A stretch of 64,000 bases of DNA from Arenicola marina (GCA_964019135.1 OZ025263.1:35256133-35320132); one strand, 5' to 3'; positions 32,725-49,300 are shown, numbered from the stretch's first letter. Numbers and translations are program-made. The notes: generated from the sequence alone by a model not told the origin.

Positions 32725-34125
32725 TTGGGTAATGGGGAGGGGGTCTTCCCACCAGTGTGTGCCCTGAGAGAGGGGGGTCTTCCCACCGATGTGTGCCGTG
32801 AGAGGGGGGGGTCTTCCCACCGATGTGTACCCTGAGAGGGGGAGGGCTTCCTACCGATGTGTGCCGTGAGAGGGGGAGGGGGTCTTCCTACCGACGTGTG
32901 CCCTGAGTGGGGGGAGGGGGTCTTCCCACCAGTGTGTGCCCTGAGAGCGGGGGGGGGGGGGCTTCCCACCGATGTGTGCCCTGAGAGCGGGGGGGGGCTT
33001 CCCACCGATGTGTGCCGTGAGAGGGGGAGGGGGTCTTCCTACCGATGTGTGCCCTGAGAGGGGGAGGGGGTCTTCCCACCGATGTGTGGCCTGAGAGCGG
33101 GGGGGGGCTTCCTACCGATGTGTGGCCTGAGAGCGGGGGGGGGCTTCCCACCGATGTGTGCCGTGAGAGGGGGAGGGGGTCTTCCTACCGATGTGTGCCC
33201 TGAGAGGGGGAGGGGGTCTTCCCACCGATGTGTGGCCTGAGAGCGGGGGGGGGCTTCCTACCGATGTGTGGCCTGAGAGCGGGGGGGGGCTTCCTACCGA
33301 TGTGTGGCCTGAGAGCGGGGGGGGGCTTCCTACCGATGTGTGGCCTGAGAGCGGGGGGGGGCTTCCTACCGATGTGTGGCCTGAGAGCGGGGGGGGGGCT
33401 TCCTACCGATGTGTGCCGTGAGAGGGGGAGGGGGTCTTCCTACCGATGTGTGGCCTGAGAGCGGGGGGGGGCTTCCTACCGATGTGTGGCCTGAGAGCGG
33501 GGGGGGGGCTTCCTACCGATGTGTGGCCTGAGAGCGGGGGGGGGCTTCCTACCGATGTGTGGCCTGAGAGCGGGGGGGGGCTTCCTACCGATGTGTGGCC
33601 TGAGAGCGGGGGGGGGGCTTCCTACCGATGTGTGCCGTGAGAGGGGGAGGGGGTCTTCCTACCGATGTGTGGCCTGAGAGCGGGGGGGGGCTTCCTACCG
33701 ATGTGTGGCCTGAGAGCGGGGGGGGGCTTCCTACCGATGTGTGGCCTGAGAGCGGGGGGGGGCTTCCTACCGATGTGTGGCCTGAGAGCGGGGGGGGGCT
33801 TCCTACCGATGTGTGGCCTGAGAGCGGGGGGGGGCTTCCTACCGATGTGTGGCCTGAGAGCGGGGGGGGGGCTTCCTACCGATGTGTGGCCTGAGAGCGG
33901 GGGGGGGCTTCCTACCGATGTGTGGCCTGAGAGCGGGGGGGGGGCTTCCTACCGATGTGTGGCCTGAGAGCGGGGGGGGGGCTTCCTACCGATGTGTGGC
34001 CTGAGAGCGGGGGGGGGGCTTCCTACCGATGTGTGGCCTGAGAGCGGGGGGGGGCTTCCTACCGATGTGTGCCCTGAGAGTGGGGGGGGGCTTCCTACCG
34101 ATGTGTGCCCTGACATGAGGGGGGG
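32725..34125. repeat. 36-37-bp G-rich minisatellite
   Basis: About 38 copies of gtgtggcctgagagc + G7-G9 + cttcctaccgat, with gtgtgccgtgagaggggga variants at the left. Every unit carries a G run on the plus strand. Confidence 0.95.
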
Positions 34126-34633
34126 GGCGTAGTGGTCATCGGAGGGGAGGGGTGCCCCCTAATAGGAGGGGTGGGGGGTGTCATCAGGCTGTGATACGGG
34201 CCCTAACCTACTTACCTTACTTGGTTTTGTTGTGTATCGAGCTACTGTTGTCGTTAACAAAGACGTTTGTTTTTATCGTTGTTTGTAGCGCGAAGCTTAA
34301 GGTTATATAAGTTCGTGTATTTATATGTACATGTGTATATATATAGTACTGTTAATGAAGCTTATCTTGGCCAGAATCCGTTCTCTCGTATGTAGAGTGT
34401 GCAAGAGTGCGTAGTATGTACGAGTGTACGAGTGTACGCGGGTACGAGTGTACGTGGGTACGAGTGTTTGGTGACCCGGCTTCCTGGTAACTGGTTGCCT
34501 TGTGTTGACAGGAGAAGAGTCCTGACTGTTATTGATGTGTGTTAGTTCATCATTATAATGATAACATTAATCCGAGAGTAGTGCCATAGCACATAGAGGG
34601 CACCAGTGTGCGCCTTGTGATGCAGGTCATCGG
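34126..34633. other. intergenic spacer with short tacgagtg repeats
   Basis: No gene. 34415-34470 is a short degenerate repeat of gtacgagtgtacg. The rest is unique AT-rich DNA. Confidence 0.6.
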
Positions 34634-34805
34634 GTGGGTCACACTGTGGGTAACATTGTGGGTCACATTGTGGGTCACATTGTGGGTCACACTGTGGGTA
34701 ACGTTGTGGGTCACATGGTGGGTCACATTGTAGGTCACATTGTGTGTCACTGTGGGTCACGTTGTGAGTCACACTGTGAGTCACACTGTGGGTCACACTG
34801 GGTAA
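34634..34805. repeat. 12-bp minisatellite
   Basis: About fourteen copies of gtgggtcacatt or gtgggtcacact (some gtgggtaac). It directly precedes the 29-bp array. Confidence 0.93.
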
Positions 34806-34814
34806 CTTCTGCCG

Positions 34815-36262
34815 GTACGTCCAGAGCGGCATGTGTAGGCGCTACGTGTCCAGAGCGGCAGGTGTAGGCGCTACGTGTCCATAGCGGCAGGTGTAGGCGC
34901 TACGTGTCCAGAGCGGCAGGTGTAGGCGCTACGTGTCCATAGCGGCAGGTGTAGGCGCTACGTGTCCAGAGCGGCAGGTGTAGGCGCTACGTGTCCAGAG
35001 CGGCAAGTGTTGGCGCTACGTGTCCATAGCGGCAGGTGTAGGCGCTACATGTCCATAGCGGCAGGTGTTGGCGCTACGTGTCCAGAGCGGCAGGTGTAGG
35101 CGCTACGTGTCCATAGCGGCAGGTGTAGGCGCTACGTGTCCATAGCGGCAGGTGTAGGCGCTACGTGTCCATAGCGGCAAGTGTAGGCGCTACGTGTCCA
35201 GAGCGGCAAGTGTAGGCGCTACGTGTCCGGAGCGGCAGGTGTTGGCGCTACGTGTCCAAAGCGACAGGTGTAAGCGCTACGTGTCCATAGCGGCAGGTGT
35301 AGGCACTACGTGTCCAGAGCGGCAGGTGTAGGCACTACGTGTCCATAGCGGCAGGTGTAGGCGCTACGTGTCCAGAGCGGCAGGTGTAGGCGCTACGTGT
35401 CCAGAGCGGCAAGTGTTGGCGCTACGTGTCCATAGCGGCAGGTGTAGGCGCTACATGTCCATAGCGGCAGGTGTTGGCGCTACGTGTCCGGAGCGGCAGG
35501 TGTTGGCGCTACGTGTCCAAAGCGACAGGTGTAAGCGCTACGTGTCCATAGCGGCAGGTGTAGGCACTACGTGTCCAGAGCGGCAGGTGTAGGCACTACG
35601 TGTCCATAGCGGCAGGTGTAGGCGCTACGTGTCCAGAGCGGCAGGTGTAGGCGCTACGTGTCCAGAGCGACAGGTGTAGGCGCTACGTGTCCAGAGCGGC
35701 AGGTGTAGGCGCTACGTGTCCAGAGCGGCAGGTGTAGGCGCTACGTGTCCAGAGCGGCAGGTGTAGGCGTTACGTGTCCAGAGTGGCAGGTGTTGGCGCT
35801 ACGTGTCTAGAGCGGCAGGTGTAGGCGCTACGTGTCCAGAGCGGCAGGTGTAGGCACTACGTGTCCATAGCGGCAGGTGTTGGCGCTACGTGTCCATAGC
35901 GGCAGGTGTTGGCGCTACGTGTCCAGAGCGGCAGGTGTTGGCGCTACGTGTCCATAGCGGCAGGTGTAGGCACTACGTGTCCATAGCGGCAGGTGTTGGC
36001 GCTACGTGTCCATAGCGGCAGGTGTTGGCGCTACGTGTCCAGAGCGGCAGGTGTAGGCGCTACGTGTCCATAGCGGCAGGTGTAGATGCTACGTGTCCAG
36101 AGCGGCAGGTGTAGGCCCTACGTGTCCCTAGCGGCAGGTGTAGGCGCTACGTGTCCATAGCGGCAGATGTAGGCGCTACGTGTCCAGAGCGGCAGGTGTA
36201 GGCGCTACGTGTCCATAGCGGCAGGTGTAGGTGCTACGTGTCTAGAGCGGCAGGTGTAAGTG
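34815..36262. repeat. 29-bp minisatellite, about 50 copies
   Basis: The unit is gtgtccatagcggcaggtgt + aggcgctac, with cataged/cagag and ggtgta/ggtgtt subtypes (read catag versus cagag). A block around 34990-35090 recurs near 35400-35500, indicating internal duplication of several units. Confidence 0.95.
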
Positions 36263-37394
36263 CTAATCCTTACTTGTAGAACGGCTTTCGATGACACCAA
36301 GAATACTGAGGGTAAAAATTACTCATTGTAAAACCGAAATTGAAGTCACCAAATATTCGTAGTGTAACTATATGTAGCGCTGGTAGAGCCACTGGCCTGA
36401 ACGCCTCCAAGTCCACGTGGTTTGTTCAGCCATCGTTGAGACTTCTGGATAAGTGCGAGAACGAAATATTTTACCGCTCAAAAGTCGTTTTGAGTTTTAA
36501 TATTACCCGGAATCTGTCAACCAGTGTGTCGGTCATTGCCCTTGAATATAGTTCACACATATGTATATGCTTTATATCTTGTCCTTTTGCATTTAGAATA
36601 TGTTGCTGCAGTGTTAATGCATCTTCATTGGTAACCAATAGTGACCCTTTACGATCAGCGATGTTACAAGAAATAAAAACCATTGATAACGTTCAATGTG
36701 TGCATTCTATCTCTGAATGAGCAACCACGTGCAGACATAATGAACGAGGTATGTTCGTTTATTACCGAAATATAAAACCTTTTATATCATACATAAAATA
36801 TATTATATATAAATCATTTAAAATCTACATATCACAGATCAATCAGTGAGTTACAACGTAAGTGCGTGAACCTCTATTTTAACAGCTGCGTACACGGTCC
36901 CGATTTGTTATGGCGAAAATCGCCATGTCAGTCGGTTCTGTGTGTGTGTCTGTCTGTCGTCACGATAACTCTCGAACACTTGCAGCTATCGTTGTCAAAC
37001 TTCGCCAAAAGATACCAGAAGCCAAAAGTCAGGTCAAGTTCGTTAACGGGCAATATAGGTCAAAGGTCGACGTCACGGGGACGTCATACGTCCAAAACAC
37101 ATTTCCCAGTCTAACTCGCTTAATATTACAGTTAGAAACACAAAATTAGTGTCTATATACTCAGATAATCAATATCTTTCTCTTTACTGCCATCAAATTT
37201 GAAATAGGATTAATAGTTTTCACGCTACAGCCTTTGAAAATTTCGAATTGCCCACACCAATTGTTTTCCTTAAATCTCAGAGCTATTGTGTTTGTCAACA
37301 TATCAAGTGTCACTGGCGCCGCTGTGTCTGGGGCCGTAAATATCACTGGTAGATAAATAAACAACCAAATCAAGATACAGAGCCACATCACACC
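36263..37394. other. unique intergenic sequence, possible SINE relic
   Basis: No gene supported. 36370-36435 (tagcgctggtagagccactg ... tggtttgttcagcc) is faintly tRNA-like. The frame opening atggcgaaaatcgccatgtc near 36910 matches nothing I know. Confidence 0.5.
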
Positions 37395-40300
37395 GACAGG
37401 CATAGCTGTTAAGATACATAGCGATATTCATAGTTGTTACATATAGATACTTAGCGATATGCATAGCTGTTAGATATTTATCGATATGCATGGCTGTTAC
37501 AGATACAGCCACATCACACCGACATGCATGGCTGTCACAGATACAGCCACATCACACCGACAGGCATGGCTGTTACAGATACAGCCACATCACACCGACA
37601 GGCATGGCTGTTACAGATACAGCCACATCACACGGACAGGCATAGCTGTTACAGATACAGCTACATCACACCGACAGACATGGCTGTTACAGATACAGCC
37701 ACATCACACCGACAGGCATAGCTGTTACAGATACAGCCACATCACACCGACAGACATGGTTGTTACAGATACAGCCACATCATACCGACAGGCATGGCTG
37801 TTACAGATACAGCCACATCACACCGACAGGCATGGCTGTTACAGATACAGCCACATCACACGGACAGGCATAGCTGTTACAGATACAGCCACATCACACC
37901 GACAGGCATGGCTGTTACAGATACAGCCACATCACACGGACAGGCATGGCTGATACAGATACAGCCACATCACACCGACAGGCATGGCTGTTACAGATAC
38001 AGCCACATCACACCGACGGGCATGGCTGTTACAGATACAGCCACATCACACCCACAGGCATGGCTGTTACAGATACAGCCACATCACACGGACAGGCATG
38101 GCTGTTACAGATACAGCCACATCACACCGACAGGCATGGCTGTTACAGATACAGCCACATCACACGGACAGGCATGGCTGTTACAGATACAGCCACATCA
38201 CACCGACAGGCATAGCTGTTACAGATACAGCCACATCATACCGACAGGCATGGCTGTTACAGATACAGCCACACCACACCGACATGCATGGCTGTTACAG
38301 ATACAGCCACATCACACCGACAGGCATGGCTGTTACAGATACAGCCACATCACACCGACAGGCATGGCTGTTACAGATACAGCCACATCACACCGACAGA
38401 CATGGCTGTTACAGATACAGCCACATCACACCGACAGGCATGGCTGTCACAGATACAGCCACATCACACCGACAGGCAGAGCTGTTACAGATACAGCCAC
38501 ATAACACCGACAGGCATGGCTGTTACAGATACAGCCACATCACACCGACAGGCATGGCTGTTACAGATACAGCCATATCACACCGACAGGCATGGCTGTT
38601 ACAGATACAGCCACATCACACGGACAGGCATGGCTGTTACAGATACAGCCACATCACACCGACAGGCATGGCTGTTACAGATACAGCCACATCACACCGA
38701 CAGGCATGGCTGTTACAGATACAGCCACATCACACCGACAGGCATAGCTGTTACAGATACAGCCACATCACACCATGGCTGTTACAGATACAGCCACATC
38801 ATACCGACAGGCATGGCTGTTACAGATACAGCCACATTACACCGACAGGCATGGCTGTTACAGATACAGCCACATCACACCGACAAGCATGGCTGTTACA
38901 GATACAGGCACATCACACCGACAGGCATGGCTGTTACAGATACAGCCACATCACACCGACAGGCATGGCTGTTACAGATACAGCCACATCACACCGACAG
39001 GCATGGCTGTTACAGATACAGGCACATCACACCGACAGGCATGGCTGTTACAGATACAGCCACATCACACCGACAGGCATGGCTGTTACAGATACAGCCA
39101 CATCATACCGACAGGCATGGCTGTTACAGATACAGCCACATTACACCGACAGGCATGGCTGTTACAGATACAGCCACATCACACCGACAGGCATGGCTGT
39201 TACAGATACAGCCACATCACACCGACAGGCATGGCTGTTACAGATACAGCCACATCATACCGACAGGCATAGCTGTTACAGATACAGCCACATCACACCG
39301 ACAGGCATGACTGTCACAGATACAGCCACATCACACCGATAGGCATGGCTGTTACAGATACAGCCACATCATACCGACAGACATGGCTGTTACAGATACA
39401 GCCACATCACACCGACAGGCATGGCTGTTACAGATACAGCCACATCACACCGACAGGCATGGCTGTTACAGATACAGCCACATCACACCGACAGGCATGG
39501 CTGTTACAGATACAGCCACATCACACCGACAGGCATGGCTGTTACAGATACAGCCATATCACACCGACAGGCATGGCTGTTACAGATACAGCCACATCAC
39601 ACCGACAGGCATAGCTGTCACAGATACAGCCACATCACACCGACAGGCATGGCTGTTACAGATACAGCCACATCACACCGACAGGCATGGCTGTTACAGA
39701 TACAGCCACATCACACCGACAGGCATGGCTGTTACAGATACAGCCACATCACACCGACAGGCATGGCTGTTACAGATACAGCCATATCACACCGACAGGC
39801 ATGGCTGTTACAGATACAGCCACATCACACCGACAGGCATGGCTGTTACAGATACAGCCACATCACACGGACAGGCATAGCTGTTACAGATACAGCCACA
39901 TCACACCGACAGGCATGGCTGTTACAGATACAGCCACATCATACCGACAGACATGGCTGTTACAGATACAGCCACATCACACCGACAGACATGGCTGTTA
40001 CAGATACAGCCACATCACACCGACAGGCATAGCTGTTACAGATACAGCCACATCACACCGACAGACATGGCTGTTACAGATACAGCCACATCACACCGAC
40101 AGGCATGGCTGTTACAGATACAGCCACATCACACCGACAGGCATAGCTGTTACAGATACAGCCACATCACACCGACAGGCATAGCTGTTACAGATACAGC
40201 CACATCACACCGACAGACATGGCTGTTACAGATACAGCCACATCACACCGACAGGCATGGCTGTTACAGATACAGCCACATCACACGGACAGGCATAGCT

Positions 40301-43300
40301 GTTACAGATACAGCCACATCACACCGACAGGCATGGCTGTTACAGATACAGCCACATCATACCGACAGGCATAGCTGTTACAGATACAGCCACATCACAC
40401 CGACAGGCATGGCTGTTACAGATACAGCCACATCACACCGACAGGCATGGCTGTTACAGATACAGACACATCACACCGACAGGCATGGCTGTTACAGATA
40501 CAGCCACATCACACGGACAGGCATGGCTGATACAGATACAGCCACATCACACCGACAGGCATGGCTGTTACAGATACAGCCACATCACACCGACGGGCAT
40601 GGCTGTTACAGATACAGCCACATCACACCCACAGGCATGGCTGTTACAGATACAGCCACATCACACGGACAGGCATGGCTGTTACAGATACAGCCACATC
40701 ACACCGACAGGCATGGCTGTTACAGATACAGCCACATCACACGGACAGGCATGGCTGTTACAGATACAGCCACATCACACCGACAGGCATAGCTGTTACA
40801 GATACAGCCACATCATACCGACAGGCATGGCTGTTACAGATACAGCCACACCACACCGACATGCATGGCTGTTACAGATACAGCCACATCACACCGACAG
40901 GCATGGCTGTTACAGATACAGCCACATCACACCGACAGGCATGGCTGTTACAGATACAGCCACATCACACCGACAGACATGGCTGTTACAGATACAGCCA
41001 CATCACACCGACAGGCATGGCTGTCACAGATACAGCCACATCACACCGACAGGCAGAGCTGTTACAGATACAGCCACATAACACCGACAGGCATGGCTGT
41101 TACAGATACAGCCACATCACACCGACAGGCATGGCTGTTACAGATACAGCCATATCACACCGACAGGCATGGCTGTTACAGATACAGCCACATCACACGG
41201 ACAGGCATGGCTGTTACAGATACAGCCACATCACACCGACAGGCATGGCTGTTACAGATACAGCCACATCACACCGACAGGCATGGCTGTTACAGATACA
41301 GCCACATCACACCGACAGGCATAGCTGTTACAGATACAGCCACATCACACCATGGCTGTTACAGATACAGCCACATCATACCGACAGGCATGGCTGTTAC
41401 AGATACAGCCACATTACACCGACAGGCATGGCTGTTACAGATACAGCCACATCACACCGACAAGCATGGCTGTTACAGATACAGGCACATCACACCGACA
41501 GGCATGGCTGTTACAGATACAGCCACATCACACCGACAGGCATGGCTGTTACAGATACAGCCACATCACACCGACAGGCATGGCTGTTACAGATACAGGC
41601 ACATCACACCGACAGGCATGGCTGTTACAGATACAGCCACATCACACCGACAGGCATGGCTGTTACAGATACAGCCACATCATACCGACAGGCATGGCTG
41701 TTACAGATACAGCCACATCACACCGACAGGCATGGCTGTTACAGATACAGCCACATCACACCGACAGGCATGGCTGTTACAGATACAGCCACATCATACC
41801 GACAGGCATAGCTGTTACAGATACAGCCACATCACACCGACAGGCATGACTGTCACAGATACAGCCACATCACACCGATAGGCATGGCTGTTACAGATAC
41901 AGCCACATCATACCGACAAACATGGCTGTTACAGATACAGCCACATCACACCGACAGGCATGGCTGTTACAGATACAGCCACATCACACCGACAGGCATG
42001 GCTGTTACAGATACAGCCACATCACACCGACAGGCATGGCTGTTACAGATACAGCCACATCACACCGACAGGCATGGCTGTTACAGATACAGCCATATCA
42101 CACCGACAGGCATGGCTGTTACAGATACAGCCACATCACACCGACAGGCATAGCTGTCACAGATACAGCCACATCACACCGACAGGCATGGCTGTTACAG
42201 ATACAGCCACATCACACCGACAGGCATGGCTGTTACAGATACAGCCACATCACACCGACAGGCATGGCTGTTACAGATACAGCCACATCACACCGACAGG
42301 CATGGCTGTTACAGATACAGCCATATCACACCGACAGGCATGGCTGTTACAGATACAGCCACATCACACCGACAGGCACAGCTGTCACAGATACAGCCAC
42401 ATCACACCGACAGGCATGGCTGTTACAGATACAGCCACATCACACCGACAGGCATGGCTGTTACAGATACAGCCACATCACACCGACAGGCATGGCTGTT
42501 ACAGATACAGCCACATCACACCGACAGGCATGGCTGTTACAGATACAGCCATATCACACCGACAGGCATGGCTGTTACAGATACAGCCACATCACACCGA
42601 CAGGCACAGCTGTCACAGATACAGCCACATCACACCGACAGGCATGGCTGTTACAGATACAGCCACATCACACCGACAGGCATGGCTGTTACAGATACAG
42701 CCACATCACACCGACAGGCATGGCTGTTACAGATACAGCCATATCACACCGACAGGCATGGCTGTTACAGATACAGCCACATCACACCGACAGGCACAGC
42801 TGTCACAGATACAGCCACATCACACCGACAGGCATGGCTGTTACAGATACAGCCACATCATACCGACAGACATGGCTGTTACAGATACAGCCACATCACA
42901 CCGACAGGCATGGCTGTTACAGATACAGCCACATCATACCGACAGACATGGCTGTTACAGATACAGCCACATCACACCGACAGGCATGGCTGTTACAGAT
43001 ACAGCCACATCACACCGACAGGCATGGCTGTTACAGATACAGCCACATCACACCGACAGGCATGGCTGTTACAGATACAGCCACATCACACCGACAGGCA
43101 TGGCTGTTACAGATACAGCCACATCATACCGACAGGCATAGCTGTTACAGATACAGCCACATCACACCGACAGGCATGGCTGTTACAGATACAGCCACAT
43201 CACACCGACAGGCATGGCTGTTACAGATACAGCCACATCACACCGACAGGCCTGGCTGTTACAGATACAGCCACATCACACGGACAGGCATAGCTGTTAC

Positions 43301-46300
43301 AGATACAGCCACATCATACCGACCGTCATAGCTGTTACAGATACAGCCACATCACACCGACAGGCATGGCTGTTACAGATACAGCCACATCACACCGACA
43401 GGCATAGCTGTTTCAGATACAGCCACATCATACCGACAGACATGGCTGTTACAGATACAGCCACATCACACCGACAGGCATGGCTGTTACAGATACAGCC
43501 ACATCACACCGACAGGCATGGCTGTTACAGATACAGCCACATCATACCGACAGACATGGCTGTTACAGATACAGCCACATCACACCGACAGGCATGGCTG
43601 TTACAGATACAGCCACATCACACCGACAGGCATGGCTGTTACAGATACAGCCACATCACACCGACAGGCATGTCTGTTACAGATACAGCCACATCACACC
43701 GACAGGCATAGCTGTTACAGATACAGCCACATCATACCGACAGACATGGCTGTTACAGATACAGCCACATCACACCGACAGACATGGCTGTTACAGATAC
43801 AGCCACATCACACCGACAGGCATGGCTGTTACAGATACAGCCACATCACACCGACAGGCATAATTGTTACAGATACAGCCACATCACACCGACAGGCATG
43901 GCTGTTACAGATACAGCCACATCATACCGACAGACATGGCTGTTACAGATACAGCCACATCACACCGACAGACATGGCTGTTACAGATACAGCCATATCA
44001 CACCGACAGGCATGGCTGTTACAGATACAGCCACATCACACCGACAGGCATGGCTGTTACAGATACAGCCACATCACACCGACAGGCATGGCTGTTACAG
44101 ATACAGCCACATCACACCGACAGACATGGCTGTTACAGATACAGCCACATCACACCGACAGGCATAGCTGTTACAGATACCGCCACATCACACCGACAGA
44201 CATGGCTGTTACAGATATAGCCACATCACACCGACAGGCATGGCTGTTACAGATACAGCCACATCACACCGACAGACATGGCTGTTACAGATACAGCCAC
44301 ATCACACCGACAGGCATGGCTGTTACAGATACAGCCACATCACACCGACAGGCATGGCTGTTACAGATACAGCCACATCACACGGACAGGCATAGCTGTT
44401 ACAGATACAGCCACATCATACCGACAGGCATAGCTGTTACAGATACAGCCACATCACACCGACAGGCATGGCTGTTACAGATACAGCCACATCACACCGA
44501 CAGGCATGGCTGTTACAGATACAGCCACATCACACCGACAGGCATAGCTGTTACAGATACAGCCACATCATACCGACAGACATGGCTGTTACAGATACAG
44601 CCACATCACACCGACAGGCATGGCTGTTACAGATACAGCCACATCACACCGACAGGCATGGCTGTTACAGATACAGCCACATCACACCGACAGGCATGGC
44701 TTTTACAGATACAGCCACATCATACCGACAGGCATGGCTGTTACAGATACAGCCACATCACACCGACAGGCATGGCTGTTACAGATACAGCCACATCACA
44801 CCGACAGGCATGGCTGTTACAGATACAGCCACATCACACCGACAGGCATGGCTGTTACAGATACAGCCACATCACACCGACAGGCATAGCTGTTACAAAT
44901 ACAGCCACATCACACCGACAGGCATAGCTGTTACAGATACAGCCACATCACACCGACAGGCATAGCTGTTACAGATACAGCCACATCACACCGACAGGCA
45001 TGGCTGTTACAGATACAGCCACATCACACCGACAGGCATGGCTGTTACAGATACAGCCACATCACACCGACAGGCATAGCTGTTACAGATACAGCCACAT
45101 CACACCGACAGGCATGGCTGTTACAGATACAGCCACATCATACCGACAGACATGGCTGTTACATATACAGCCACATCACACCGACAGGCATGGCTGTTAC
45201 AGATACAGCCACATCATACCGACAGACATCGCTGTTACAGATACAGCCACATCACACCGACAGGCATGGCTGTTACAGATACAGCCACATCACACCGACA
45301 GGCATGGCTGTTACAGATACAGCCACATCACACCGACAGGCATGGCTGTTACAGATACAGCCACATCATACCGACATGCATAGCTGTTACAGATACAGCC
45401 ACATCACACCGACAGGCATGGCTGTTACAGATACAGCCACATCACACCGACAGGCATGGCTGTTACAGATACAGCCACATCACACCGACAGGCATGGCTG
45501 TTACAGATACAGCCACATCACACGGACAGGCATAGCTGTTACAGATACAGCCACATCATACCGACAGGCATAGCTGTTACAGATACAGCCACATCACACC
45601 GACAGGCATGGCTGTTACAGATACAGCCACATCACACCGACAGGCATGGCTGTTACAGAAACAGCCACATCACACCGACAGGCATAGCTGTTACAGATAG
45701 AGCCACATCATACCGACAGACATGGCTGTTACAGATACAGCCACATCACACCGACAGGCATGGCTGTTACAGATACAGCCACATCACACCGACAGGCATG
45801 GCTGTTACAGATACAGCCACATCACACCGACAGGCATGGCTGTTACAGATACAGCCACATCATACCGACAGACATGGCTGTTACAGATACAGCCACATCA
45901 CACCGACAGGCATGGCTGTTACAGATACAGCCACATCACACCGACAGGCATGGCTGTTACAGATACAGCCACATCACACCGACAGGCATGGCTGTTACAA
46001 ATACAGCCACATCACACCGACAGGCATAGCTGTTACAGATACAGCCACATCACACGGACAGGCATAGCTGTTACAGATACAGCCACATCACACCGACAGG
46101 CATAGCTGTTACAGATACAGCCACATCACACCGACAGGCATGGCTGTTACAGATACAGCCACATCACACCGACAGGCATAGCTGTTACAGATACAGCCAC
46201 ATCACACCGACAGGCATAGCTGTTACAGATACAGCCACATCACACCGACAGGCATGGCTGTTACAGATACAGCCACATCACACCGACAGGCATAGCTGTT

Positions 46301-49300
46301 ACAGATACAGCCACATCATACCGACAGGCATGGCTGTTACAGATACAGCCACATCACACGGACAGGCATAGCTGTTACAGATACAGCCACATCACACCGA
46401 CAGGCATAGCTGTTACAGATACAGCCACATCACACCGACAGGCATGGCTGTTACAGATACAGCCACATCACACCGACAGGCATAGCTGTTACAGATACAG
46501 CCACATCATACCGACAGGCATGGCTGTTACAGATACAGCCACATCACACCGACAGGCATGGCTGTTACAGATACAGCCACATCACACCGACAGGCATAGC
46601 TGTTACAGATACAGCCACATCATACCGACAGGCATGGCTGTTACAGATACAGCCACATCACACCGACAGGCATGGCTGTTACAGATACAGCCACATCACA
46701 CCGACAGGCATGGCTGTTACCGATACAGCCACATCATACCGACAGACATGGCTGTTACAGATACAGCCACATCACACCGACAGGCATGGCTGTTACAGAT
46801 ACAGCCACATCATACCGACAGACATGGCTGTTACAGATACAGCCACATCACACCGACAGGCATGGCTGTTACAGATACAGCCACATCACACCGACAGGCA
46901 TGGCTGTTACAGATACAGCCACATCACACCGACAGGCATGGCTGTTACAGATGCAGCCACATCATACCGACAGACATGGCTGTTACAGATACAGCCACAT
47001 CACACCGACAGGCATGGCTGTTACAGATACAGCCACATCACACCGACAGGCATGGCTGTTACAGATACAGCCACATCACACCGACAGGCATGGCTGTTAC
47101 AGATACAGCCACATCACACGGACAGGCATAGCTGTTACAGATACAGCCACATCATACCGACAGGCATAGCTGTTACAGATACAGCCACATCACACCGACA
47201 GGCATGGCTGTTACAGATACAGCCACATCACACCGACAGGCATGGCTGTTACAGATACAGCCACATCACACCGACAGGCATGGCTGTTACAGATGCAGCC
47301 ACATCACACCGACAGGCATGGCTGTTACAGATACAGCCACATCACACCGACAGGCATGGCTGTTACAGATACAGCCACATCATACCGACAGACATGGCTG
47401 TTACAGATACAGCCACATCACACCGACAGGCATGGCTGTTACAGATACAGCCACATCACACCGACAGGCATGGCTGTTACAGATACAGCCACATCATACC
47501 GACAGACATGGCTGTTACAGATACAGCCACATCACACCGACAGGCATGGCTGTTACAGATACAGCCACATCACACCGACAGGCATGGCTGTTACAGATAC
47601 AGCCACATCACACCGACAGGCATGGCTGTTACAGATACAGCCACATCATACCGACAGGCATAGCTGTTACAGATACAGCCACATCACACCGACAGACATG
47701 GCTGTTACAGATACAGCCACATCATACCGACAGACATGGCTGTTACAGATACAGCCACATCACACCGACAGGCATAGCTGTTACAGATACAGCCATATCA
47801 TACCGACAGACATGGCTGTTACAGATACAGCCACATCACACCGACAGGCATGGCTGTTACAGATACAGCCACATCACACCGACAGGCATGGCTGTTACAG
47901 ATACAGCCACATCATACCGACAGACATGGCTGTTACAGATACAGCCACATCACACCGACAGGCATGGCTGTTACAGATACAGCCACATCATACCGACAGA
48001 CATGGCTGTTAAAGATACAGCCACATCACACCGACAGGCATGGCTGTTACAGATACAGCCACATCACACCGACAGGCATGGCTGTTACAGATACAGCCAC
48101 ATCACACCGACAGGCATGGCTGTTACAGATGCAGCCACATCATACCGACAGACATGGCTGTTACAGATACAGCCACATCACACCGACAGGCATGGCTGTT
48201 ACAGATACAGCCACATCACACGGACAGGCATAGCTGTTACAGATACAGCCACATCATACCGACAGGCATAGCTGTTACAGATACAGCCACATCACACCGA
48301 CAGGCATGGCTGTTACAGATACAGCCACATCACACCGACAGGCATGGCTGTGACAGATACAGCCACATCACACCGACAGGCATGGCTGTTACAGATACAG
48401 CCACATCACACCGACAGGCATGGCTGTTACAGATGCAGCCACATCATACCGACAGACATGGCTGTTACAGATACAGCCACATCACACCGACAGGCGTGGC
48501 TGTTACAGATACAGCCACATCACACCGACAGGCATGGCTGTTACAGATACAGCCACATCACACCGACAGGCATGGCTGTTACAGATACAGCCACATCACA
48601 CCGACAGGCATGGCTGTTACAGATACAGCCACATCACACCGACAGGCATGGCTGTTACAGATACAGCCACATCACACCGACAGGCATGGCTGTTACAGAT
48701 ACAGCCACATCATACCGACAGACATGGCTGTTACAGATACAGCCACATCATACCGACAGACATGGCTGTTACAGATACAGCCACATCACACCGACAGGCA
48801 TGGCTGTTACAGATACAGCCACATCACACCGACAGGCATGGCTGTTACAGATACAGCCACATCACACCGACAGGCATGGCTGTTACAGATACAGCCACAT
48901 CACACCGACAGGCATGGCTGTTACAAATACAGCCACATCACACCGACAGGCATAGCTGTTACAGATACAGCCACATCACACGGACAGGCATAGCTGTTAC
49001 AGATACAGCCACATCACACCGACAGGCATGGCTGTTACAGATACAGCCACATCACACCGACAGGCATAGCTGTTACAGATACAGCCACATCACACCGACA
49101 GGCATAGCTGTTACAGATACAGCCACATCACACCGACAGGCATGGCTGTTACAGATACAGCCACATCATACCGACAGACATGGCTGTTACAGATACAGCC
49201 ACATCATACCGACAGGCATGGCTGTTACAGATACAGCCACATCACACCGACAGACATGGCTGTTACAGATACAGCCACATCATACCGACAGACATGGCTG

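Noticed and set aside
36866..37149. Gene starting atggcgaaaatcgcc
   Set aside because: About 80 codons, two frames, no family recognised; may be a diverged interspersed repeat.
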